A program made the translations under genes and the position numbers. A stretch of 64,000 bases of DNA from Mucidula mucida (Eukaryota > Basidiomycota > Agaricomycetes > Agaricales > Physalacriaceae). Shown one piece after another: positions 31,613 to 40,522 of this stretch; position 1 is the stretch's first letter; the number at the start of each line of letters is the position of its first letter. Where the stretch lies: contig JADNYV010000006.1 of NCBI GenBank assembly GCA_015501055.1, positions 1 through 64,000 on the forward strand. Direction: 5' to 3'. The notes beneath the pieces are model-generated. The model was not told the origin of the DNA, ran no database searches, and was given only the letters and a program-made list of their open reading frames with translations.

Positions 31613-33197
31613 ACTGGGCGAAGGCCTCGGAGTTTTTGGTAAAAACCCCGGTTAAAGAACCTCAAGAGTTTTAACAATTTTTTTAGGTTAAAACTATTTT
31701 AAAACTATTTTAACATTCTTTGAAGTATTTTAACCAAAAATTTGAGTGAAATTTGTCTTAAAAATATTAGTAAGAACACCAAAAGCCAAATCAGGGAATT
31801 TTAGAGTAGTTTTAAGGTTAAAATTAGGTTAAAATTATCAGAACTTGTATTAACAAGTTTAATCGAAAAAGTCACAAAGAAATCAGAAAGAATATAGTTA
31901 AAACTTTGAAAAGATAGTCAGGAGAGATTTTATGATATATTTAGAGAGTATTAATAAATATTTATAAGGGAATTTTTGATGAGAATATTAGAAAAGGGGT
32001 TCAGAGGATTTTGACTGAAAAAAAAGATGAAAATTATGTAAAGAATTGTAAAATGCGAAACTAAGAGATCTTTAGAGAATTTTCGCCATCGTAAGGTGGA
32101 ATTTCTTAAAGAGTGTTTTAAGCGTTTTTGATGAAAATAGAACTAAAAAATAGAGTGAAAAGTAAGGTGAAAACGTCACCAAAAAGTGTGATAATACAAG
32201 AAGTACTGTCATCAGTGCAAGGTCACTATACTCATCACAAGGCCCAGGCAAGGAGTACTGCAGTCAATGTGGGATCAACGCCGTCAACGCAAGGAGTACC
32301 ACAGTCAATGCGGGGTCAAGGCTGTCAACACAAGAAGTACCGCCATCAATGCGAGGTCAACACAATCAATGCGGGATCAACGCAAGAAGTATCACAGACA
32401 ATGCGAGATCAACGCCGTTAACGCAAGGAGTACCGCAGTCAATGCAGGATCAACGCAAGGAGTACCGCAGTTAATGCGGGGTCAACATTGACTGTGGTAC
32501 TCCTTGCATTAACGGTGTTGACCCCGCATTGACTGCGGTACTCCTTGCCTGGGCCTTGTGTTGAGTATAGTGACCTTGCACTGATGACAGTACTTCTTGT
32601 ATTATCACACTTTTTGGTGACGTTTTCACCTTACTTTTCACTCTATTTTTTAGTTCTATTTTCATCAAAAACGCTTAAAACACTTTTTAAGAAATTCCAT
32701 CTTACAATGGCAAAAATTCTCTAAAGATCTCTTAGTTTCGCATTTTACAATTCTTTATATAATTTTCATCTTTTTTTTTAGTCAAAATCCTCTGAACCTC
32801 TTTTCTAATATTCTCATCAAAAATTCCCTTATAAATATTTATTAATACTCTCTAAATATATTATAAAATCTCTCCTGACTAGCTTCTCAAAGTTTTAACT
32901 ATATTCTTTCTGATTTCTTTGTAACTTTTTCGCTGAAAACCATATTAAACTCGTTAAAATACAAGTTCTGATAATTTTAACCTAATTTTAACCTTAAAAC
33001 TACTCTAAAATTTCCTAATTTGGCTTTCTGTGTTCTTACTAATATTTTTAAGACAAATTTCACTCAAATCTTTGGTCGAAATACTTCAAAGAATGTTAAA
33101 ATAGTTTTAAAATAGTTTTAACCTAAAAAAATTGTTAAAACTCTTAAGGTTCTTTAACCGGGGTTTTTATCGAAAACTCCGAGGCCTTCGCCCAGTG
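31612..33197. mobile_element. 1.59-kb fold-back (long terminal inverted repeat) element
   Basis: The left end CACTGGGCGAAGGCCTCGG is the exact reverse complement of the right end, and the two arms (about 31,612-32,320 and 32,490-33,197) remain inverted copies throughout, with scattered substitutions. The symmetry centre is near 32,400. Open frames on opposite arms encode near-identical peptides (MMKIELKNRVKSKVKTSPK), confirming inverted duplication; they are not genes. No matching target duplication is visible in the immediate flanks. The inner ~230 bp is tandem-repetitive. No transposase: non-autonomous. Confidence 0.9.
32247..32545. repeat. minisatellite at the centre of the fold-back
   Basis: Short degenerate units combining AAGGAGTACCGCAGTCAATG and CGGGGTCAACGCC recur about seven times on the left side, and in reverse complement after 32,485 (CATTGACTGTGGTACTCCTT). 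Confidence 0.8.
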
Positions 33198-35222
33198 ATT
33201 GTGCGCCGTCTCATCTTTGGCAGTCATGTTCTCTGGCCTGGATAACTGGGTTGCTTGGGAGCTAGATATACCAGATCTGCACGACTACATGGATAACTAC
33301 TATGGCTGGGACACCAATCACAATTTGGTGCTCTTTCATGGACAGCGACGTCCTCAACGTCAAGTTCAGCTTCTTCTTCTGTGGGATTCTTTGGGCATCC
33401 CATAAGATAAGAAGCAGGAACACGGTCCTCAGCTAAAGATCATTGGTTTCTGGTTAGACACTGTTCACGGGTCTATCTCTCTCTCTCATCAGACTCCATT
33501 GCGGACATGATCACCATCATCCAGTTGTTCTTGTCCCAGCAAAAGCCTGTACTCAAGAAGTGGCAGTCCTTGGGTGGGTATCTCAACTGGGCTCTTAATG
33601 TGCTGCCTTGGGCACGGCCAGCACTTACAGAGCTCTACTGCAAGATGAGCGGTAAAACACTGCAGTACAAAGGCATTCCATTGAACGTTAAGGTTAGAGC
33701 AGATCTCACTTGGTTTGTCAATGCATTACAACACTGCATCAGAGTGCGCTTTGTGAATGCGCAGGCGTGAGATGACTCTGAGGCTGATATGGTCTATTGG
33801 ACAGATGCAAGTAATCTGGGCCTCACTTTCGTCTATGCTGGGAATGGCTTTAGCTATCAACTTCGAACCATCACCGGAGTTGACACCTTCTTTAGGAAGC
33901 TTGTAGCTATTCTTTGCGCTGTTCATGACACTGCCTCTCATCCCTCTCCACCTTGCAGGCTGTTAATCCATTCTGACAGTCTGGACTCTGTCTCAGTGTT
34001 TAACACTTTGGCTGCTTTACAGTCAAGTCACAATGCTGTTCTGCTTGCCATTGCTGATATTGTCCTGCGCACCGGCATTGATGTCCATGTGCGGCACATC
34101 CGCGGGGTTGACAACATGATGGCAGACATGTTGTCCCGCCTACTGTTCTCTGACTTTTAGAAACAGTTCCCCTCTTACTGTGTCCGCACTATGGAGCCAC
34201 CTCGTGAGCTCCTACCGGCGCAATGGAGAGAGTGCTTTTAGAGGCATTAGGCAAGGGCGGACAGCCTCGTCACCCTTGCCCACCTATGGACTTGCAGAAA
34301 CTAGATGAACTCGTCTTGTATCTGCAGGCCCATGCTATTGAGACCTCTACGTGTATCAACTACTCTACTGGGGCTATACATTACGCCCGCTTCTGTAAAG
34401 CACACAATCTGTCTCTGGATCCTACTCCGGAGACTCTAGCACATTACATTGCATACACGTCCCAATTTATTGGCTCTGCTCCTAAATACTTAACCGGGGC
34501 TAAGCACTTCCTCAATGACCTTTATCCTCACTTTGGTGACGCTCGTGCTTCAGCGCTTGTTCAAGCCGCTATCCGTGGGTCAAAGAAGGTTCGGGCAGAT
34601 CCTATAGCTAGGAAGCCCCCTCTTCGACTTCATCACCTTCAGCTCTTTGTGGACGTCGCAAACCAGACCCACAAGTATGATGACTTTCTCTTTGCTACAA
34701 TCATGTGGCTTCTATGCTGTTCACCGGATGGGAGAGCTGGTGCAGCCTAATCAGAAGAAGCTACATGATTGGAAGAAGATCAACAAGCATGCCAGCCTCA
34801 CATTTGAAACTGGATATGCAGGCTATCGCTTGCCTTACTATAAGAGCGATCCCTTCTATCAGGGCACTGACATACTGATTACCTCTCAGACTGTGGCTGA
34901 TCCTACCACCCTTCTGATGCAGTATGTCCACCACAGAGATAAGCTGCATGGTGCTCAAGCGGCACTCTTCATACGTGAAGATGGCATGGTACCAACTAGA
35001 TCCTGGTTTGAGTCCAAGTTCTTTGCGCTGGTGAGCAAAGACTATGGTGGTCACTCGGTTTGTTCTGGGGGTATAACACACTATGCATGCCTTGAACTCT
35101 CTAAGACCATACTCCAAGCCCTAGGCCATTGGTCATCCTCTGCGTTAAAGATCTATATACATGACCATCCTGCAGTATGTGCCACTCAGCAATTAGCAGT
35201 TCAGAATAAAACCTCTACTTAA
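33198..35222 (+). pseudogene. 5'-truncated DIRS/Ngaro-type tyrosine-recombinase retrotransposon
   Basis: Begins inside the reverse transcriptase palm: LHDYMDNYYGWD (YMDN in place of YxDD), then LLLLWDSLGIP, a TAA, KIIGFWLDTVHGSISLS and the connection region LGGYLNWALNVLPWARP, a TGA at about 33,768, and RNase H (MVYWTDASNLGL, LLIHSDSLDSVSVF, VRHIRGVDNMMADMLSR). A second ORF (34,223-35,222) is a tyrosine recombinase: LDELVLYLQAHAIETSTCINY, then a frameshift near 34,735, VHRMGELVQP, and the catalytic tail GGHSVCSGG..ILQALGHWSSSALKIYI. The HxxR arginine is a Cys. Stops, a frameshift and a missing 5' half make it dead. The RT start coincides with the fold-back edge. Confidence 0.8.
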
Positions 35223-35370
35223 AAACCTCCCTCATCTCGCGTTTTGTAAACATCCTTTTGCACCTCCATCCACCCCTCCACTACACACACACACACACAT
35301 AGCATAGTAGGCACTTTACGATACACTGAATTGATGTGGCCCTCGGGGTCCAGTTTTGACCTATTGGTAG

Positions 35371-36070
35371 TATACTGTACTATTTCAACCGGATGTTCAG
35401 GTCACGGGTCACAGACCCCTCTGATCTGAACATCTGCGAATATAGTCACTAGTCACCGGGCGCGATGAATATGGACTCCGTTGAGTGGTCAAATCGTCAC
35501 AGAGAGGCCAAATTTGGCTTCTATACGCCACGGGCTGAGTCACAGACAATCCTACCGGGCCTATGTTAGCCACCGGCAAAATTTGGGCCATTTTTGACAG
35601 ACTATGTCACTAGTCTGTCAAAAATTGCCCAAAAATTGCCTGCCGGGCTCGAGATAGATGCTAATTGTACATTAACACATAATCAACTTGTTAAACAGAT
35701 ACAGGATACAAGAAAATATGTATGCTGAGTGTAAATTACAAACAATCCCATACGTCTTCGCTGTACCAATGGGATGGCTTAATCCTACAACCACGGTGAC
35801 TAACCGCGGGAAGCTCTAAAACAGCCTCCTGTGCCTGCAAAATTTTGGCCTTGTTGAGTGACTATTAGCCAATAGGAAACTACGTTTTATCTAATAATGT
35901 CAACTGTATTATGTGTTCTGCCAATATTCGGCTAAAATCAAGCCGAAATAGTAGTTGAACATGTGTCGCAACCGGTCACAGGTCCCAAGGCTGAATGAAC
36001 TTGGTCCCAAAGATGTTTAGAGGGTTACTGGTCACACCCTCTGAACATCTGGTCAAAATAGTACAGTATA
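35371..36070. mobile_element. 700-bp non-autonomous TIR element
   Basis: The ends TATACTGTACTATTT (35,371) and AAATAGTACAGTATA (36,056-36,070) are exact inverse copies, followed inward by GGATGTTCAG / CTGAACATCT and GGGTCACAGACCCCTCT / AGAGGGTTACTGGTCAC. Both termini carry TA, so a TA target duplication is possible. No coding capacity inside. Confidence 0.8.
35573..35646. repeat. 74-bp hairpin inside the TIR element
   Basis: CCGGCAAAATTTGGGCC..TTTTTGACAGACTA is followed after a 6-nt loop (TGTCAC) by TAGTCTGTCAAAAATTGCCC..GCCTGCCGG, a nearly perfect palindrome. A related palindrome is at 60.77 kb. Confidence 0.85.
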
Positions 36071-37120
36071 TGGTTCAAAATTCTTCTGATGTGTTTGTAG
36101 ACGCTAAAACATTCTAACTTTATTTTCGGTTTGGGCACAGTTGGCGGAAGAAGCTGAACAATATTCCTATGATGCTGCTTGACTGAAGATGTGTTTGTCC
36201 TTATCTTGCTAGTGCAGTGGCGTGTGGCAACCGCCCCCCGTCTCTGTCTCTGCTTCACTTTGCCGGTGCTCAGTCGTGTTTAATCAGGTCTTCCATAGCA
36301 TAGCCTTTCGATTCATCATTGGTTTCATGCCTCCATACAATTTTGTGTGCAACGCTCCGCCAGTTCATCCCCACTGGCCCCTTAGGCTACCAGTATGCTA
36401 TATAACACGCGGCAGCGCAGCTTGTGTGTATGCTGGGTTTATATCTCCCTTGCCGCCATATCTTGCGGCAATGCCTAGCATGCATCAGACATTTGGCCCC
36501 CCGTATCAAAGGCTTTGTGCGCACATCGTCACTCTCAAGAGTCGGACTAGGACATCTCAATATTTTTCACGCCCCTCTTATCACTTCCTTTCCCTCTCAA
36601 CTGTGCACACTTTTGCTGCTTGTATGCTGCGAAGTATCTTTGATACTCAACGATTGACCAAAGTTGCCATACTCATGGTCTTAGCACTGCTTCACATGTG
36701 CCTCTGGGTTGCCTCTGTGTTGCCTCTGGTGGATGCCTCTGAGTGTCCCTGTTTTCCTTTGAAAAACCCAAATTTGCCTCTCGTAGGCAGAGGCGCCACA
36801 TTGACCCCTGTTGGATGACCGGCAAGCAAAGATGGCCCAGGATGGCCCTCACAATTCATGCTGCGAAGAGGTCAACCACTAAAGGCTGTGCACATATGCG
36901 GAGCCATTCTATTTAAATTTTGGGCATACAAAGCCTCTCTTGCTCTTTCCTTTTTTCTCCTTCTTTTTTAGAATGTGTACCTAGTGTATTGAGTGGTAAA
37001 CCTTTTTTATGACATACTGATAGGTAAGTACAATAAACCCGGCCAGTTACATATCACAACATATTATGCATTGTATTTAATTCTTGGATAAATTGTTGAT
37101 TATCAAATCGCATCCAGCGG
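36071..37120. other. no convincing gene
   Basis: A 198-codon plus-strand frame (36,222-36,818) starts MWQPPPVSVSASL but has no recognisable domain, no splice support and an odd Cys/Leu/Pro-rich composition; probably chance. The rest is AT-rich spacer. Confidence 0.4.
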
Positions 37121-37585
37121 CGTTCAATACCCTGGAATGAGGGTGGCATCCTGCACACTCCTATTTGTTCTGACACGTAATGCCACCCGATTCCCAATCA
37201 GTGCTACCCCCAGAAGTCGGTCACAGAACCAATCCCCAACACGTACCAGATAATCTTCAAGTTGCCTTGTAACAACCTCTCGGATGCAACAACGAGCAGC
37301 TGCACGTCTCCTGGGGGCATTTTGCACCGCTTGATTCAGTGTCACAAGTGATCCTACTTCAACCACAATGTGCACAATGTCTGGGTTGGGATTGATGTCG
37401 TCATCTGCTTCCCAGTATCGTTCAACAGAGAAATTAGGGAACAATAATGCCTGGTTGAGTACTATAGCACCTGTGGATACAGTAAATGGACTTTTAAGTA
37501 TGATAACATGAGTACAGCACCGGCTGAGTCAAATGAAGTGTTAGCTAGAGCATTTTCCTCATCACTGTCTTCATCATCCTCATTA

Positions 37586-37850
37586 TGTCGTGGTGAAGAG
37601 CAACACGGAGATTTCGGAGGAACGGAGATAGCGGAGATATCGACGCGACGAGATGAAAGGAACATGCGCGTGTTGGGCTTTCCTCAGTACAGCTACGACG
37701 TACTGAGGTAAGCCACTCGCTGCGAATCACATTGGACCTAGGCTGACTATACATTGTAGAATACATTGATACTTACACCCTGCCTAGGTATAGTACAGCT
37801 ACGACGTACTGAGAATACATTGATACTTACACCCTGCCTAGTTCCTAACA
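37586..37850 (+). repeat. 5' LTR of the Copia element
   Basis: 265 bp, TGTCGTGG...CCTAACA. It contains a hairpin CTCAGTAC-N9-GTACTGAG (37,683-37,707) and a direct internal duplication: AGTACAGCTACGACGTACTGAG and GAATACATTGATACTTACACC each occur twice. Confidence 0.97.
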
Positions 37851-37865
37851 GGTTATGGGCTTATA
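37851..37865 (+). promoter_or_regulatory. primer-binding site matching the initiator Met tRNA anticodon region
   Basis: GGTTATGGGC directly follows the LTR. Its complement, GCCCATAACC, contains the CAT anticodon followed by AACC, as in initiator tRNA-Met. Copia-type elements of several organisms prime from this internal tRNA fragment rather than the 3' CCA end. Confidence 0.6.
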
Positions 37866-37987
37866 CTGCTGAAGGATCGACTCTACGAAGCGACTCTACA
37901 GTTAGGAACTAGCCGTCCCAGTGCACGCAGAGCGCGCCGGACACCAGAAACCTTATTTCTTCTTTCACATCCCTCTCTATCACCACC

Positions 37988-40522
37988 ATGCCACTCGAGG
38001 CTATCAAAGCTAAAACGATAACGGGTCTAGAAGCCCTCGACCTCAACAAGAAGAACTACGTCCGATGGAACGAAAGCGCCCTCGACGCGTTCCTCATCGC
38101 CGGCAGCAAAGAGTATGTCACCGGCGACGTATCGAAGCCCGACGCGTCCGATGCAGCCAATCTCGCGATCTGGACCAAGAATGACAGTATTGCGCAAGCG
38201 ATGATTCGCATGAACATTGCTGCCTCGGAGAGAGACTACCTGCGCGACAACTGCAAGTGCACAACCGCGAACGAGATCTGGAAGGAGCTCGAAAAACGCC
38301 ACAGACAGAAATCGTCAACTCAGCCCTCCCTCTTAGACGACGCCCTATCCGCCAACATCTACCGCGACGAAGACATGGTCACCACCGCGAATAGAGTCCG
38401 TGACATCTGCAAGCAGATCTTCGAGATCGGCACTCTTGATGCGGAAACGCTGGCGCGCGTCGTCCTACTTCGCGCCCTGTGTTCGGATCTCAAACACGTC
38501 CGCGAGAAGCACGAAGACAACGACAAGTCCACTGCCGCCGATATCGTCGCGTCACTCGAGAAGGAGACCCTGCGTCTGAAGGACGAGCTAAAGAAGGAGG
38601 CGGAAGAGGAGAAAGCGAATGCGGCGCTGACACAGAAGTCGCACAGCAAAGGCAAGGGCCACACTCATGGGCAGAACGGTCTATGTGAGACATGTGGAGG
38701 TCGTCACAGAACGGATGAATGCTGGGGAAGAGGCGGGGCCATGGAAGGCAAACGTGATGAGGTGTTGAAGAAGAGGGCTGCGCGACGCGAGAAGAACTCC
38801 CCCTCCCCCTCTCCTTCCTCCTCTGCCAACACAACTACGTCAACTCCCAAACCGCCAGATCCAAACAAGCCACGGTTCGCGTTCAAAGACTCCGCCGGTA
38901 AAACCGTCTACTTTACCATGGTCGAGGAGGAGCAAACAGCCGCCACCGCGTTTGTGACACCAAACTCCGAGCTCGAGGAGATATACGCCGCCCAACACGC
39001 ACGCCGTGGCTCTGAGTCGTCCGAGTTTTCTATGCTCGCCGACGTCGCCAGAGTGTCCATTGATTGGAAGCACCATCTGAAACCGGGCTACACCGTCGAC
39101 GATGCTAGTACACCCGTCGCCCTTCAGACGAATCAGTACACCGTACTCAATATTGCAGACTGTGGACCTTTTGCCGGGGACTCAGGAGCGACGGTACACG
39201 TCTCGCCAGTACGCGAAGATTTTCACACTCTACATGCCATCCCACCACAGAAAATCTGGGGCGTCGGAGGAAACTACATCGAGGCAAGGGGCATCGGAGA
39301 CATCCACATCCGCCAGGCGAAAGGCGCCACTCTCATCCTCCGCGATGTCTTATACGTTCCTCAGGCGACAATCCGACTCATGTCCATTGGCAAGATCTGC
39401 GACAACGGCTATACCGCCGACTTCGACGATGCTGGATTCTGTATTAGGAGCAAGACCAGCAAAGCAGTCGTCGCGACGGGAACTCGCCACAGCAAGAAGC
39501 TGTACACTCTAAACGGCGCAATACTTCCCCGTGTCAAGCACACTGTCACCAAGACAGCACCCACTTCCAATCCCATTGCCGCCGCAGCCAATGCCAACAC
39601 AAACACGGCTAACCTTCGCACCTGGCATGGACGCCTCGGCCATATCGGCATCTCCACAATCAAGAAGATGGCCCAACGCGCTATGGCAAAAGGTATGCCA
39701 GTCGACTTCTCCGAAAACCCACCCTCATGCGAATCTTGCATTCTTGGAAAGCAGACACGCACGCCCGTGGCCAAAACAAGGGAGAATGAGCGGTCAAAGC
39801 GAAAGCTGGGAGTCGTATGTGTTGATCTTACGGGGCCGGAGGCGGTAGAATCCAAGCGACACAATCGTTATTCAATGGAACTAGTCGATGAATATACAGA
39901 CATGACGTGGTGCATACCGTTGCGAACGAAAGACCAGGCGTTCTCTGAACTTCAAAGATGGGAGAAGGAGAGGAAGCTCGAGTGCAATGAAGAGGTCGGC
40001 ATATACAGAACCGACGGAGGCGAACTAAAAAGCGACCAAATGCGCGACTGGTTAGCAAAAACCGGCACAAAACTGCAAGTCACCGCACCATACACTTCCG
40101 CGCACAACGGTATTGCTGAACGCCGTCACCGCACAGTATTCGAACTGGGAAGAGCAATGATGGCAGAGTGCAAAGCACCGGCATATCTATGGGACTATTT
40201 TGTGGAGACCGCGGGTTATGTGGCGCAGAGACGTCCGACGACGTACCAGAACAAAATGACTCCATATGAAGCATGGTACGGCGTCAAACCAAACCTGGCG
40301 CATCTCCGCGAGATAGGGTGCAAGGCATTCGTTCTGATCCAGAACAAGCACAACCCCAAGATCTATGACCGTTCACTCGAGTGTCAGCTAATTGGGTATT
40401 CGTCCAACTCAAAAGCTTACATCTGCTACCATCGACAGACACATCGTGTAGTCACGTCATACCACGTCGAGTTTATCGAGTCGCACCAGAAACACGCAAC
40501 GCCACTACAGCCGGACGCATAG
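37988..40522 (+). CDS. Copia Gag-protease-integrase polyprotein
   Basis: 844 codons. Gag (residues about 1-280) carries UBN2-type segments (YVRWNESALDAFL, EIWKELEKRHRQK) and a zinc knuckle CETCGGRHRTDEC, spaced C-x2-C-x3-H-x4-C. Protease (about 395-410) has GDSGATVHVS with the catalytic Asp. Integrase begins with WHGRLGHIG..CESCILGKQ (HHCC zinc site); its catalytic triad appears in VCVDLTGP (D), YRTDGGELKS (D) and NGIAERRHR (E). The core is followed by YEAWYGVKPNLAHLREIGC, ECQLIGYSSNSKAYICY and SYHVEFIE, the expected Copia block. The frame ends at TAG 40,520-40,522, just where the hinge to reverse transcriptase should continue in the -1 frame. The ATG at 37,988 lies 138 nt after the LTR. Confidence 0.95.
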   Translation: MPLEAIKAKTITGLEALDLNKKNYVRWNESALDAFLIAGSKEYVTGDVSKPDASDAANLAIWTKNDSIAQAMIRMNIAASERDYLRDNCKCTTANEIWKELEKRHRQKSSTQPSLLDDALSANIYRDEDMVTTANRVRDICKQIFEIGTLDAETLARVVLLRALCSDLKHVREKHEDNDKSTAADIVASLEKETLRLKDELKKEAEEEKANAALTQKSHSKGKGHTHGQNGLCETCGGRHRTDECWGRGGAMEGKRDEVLKKRAARREKNSPSPSPSSSANTTTSTPKPPDPNKPRFAFKDSAGKTVYFTMVEEEQTAATAFVTPNSELEEIYAAQHARRGSESSEFSMLADVARVSIDWKHHLKPGYTVDDASTPVALQTNQYTVLNIADCGPFAGDSGATVHVSPVREDFHTLHAIPPQKIWGVGGNYIEARGIGDIHIRQAKGATLILRDVLYVPQATIRLMSIGKICDNGYTADFDDAGFCIRSKTSKAVVATGTRHSKKLYTLNGAILPRVKHTVTKTAPTSNPIAAAANANTNTANLRTWHGRLGHIGISTIKKMAQRAMAKGMPVDFSENPPSCESCILGKQTRTPVAKTRENERSKRKLGVVCVDLTGPEAVESKRHNRYSMELVDEYTDMTWCIPLRTKDQAFSELQRWEKERKLECNEEVGIYRTDGGELKSDQMRDWLAKTGTKLQVTAPYTSAHNGIAERRHRTVFELGRAMMAECKAPAYLWDYFVETAGYVAQRRPTTYQNKMTPYEAWYGVKPNLAHLREIGCKAFVLIQNKHNPKIYDRSLECQLIGYSSNSKAYICYHRQTHRVVTSYHVEFIESHQKHATPLQPDA

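Noticed and set aside
32128..32668. Two near-identical ORFs on opposite strands in the fold-back
   Set aside because: They are mirror copies created by the inverted repeat, low complexity, with no homology; not genes.
36222..36818. 198-codon open frame
   Set aside because: No domain, no splice support, biased composition and next to a repeat; probably spurious.
37380..37420. PDIVHIVVEVG as a PD-(D/E)xK nuclease motif
   Set aside because: Only one acidic residue pair fits and no conserved Lys is seen; too weak to call.
40380..40522. Programmed -1 frameshift heptamer in the Copia element
   Set aside because: No canonical slippery heptamer or obvious downstream pseudoknot found; kept only as an open question.
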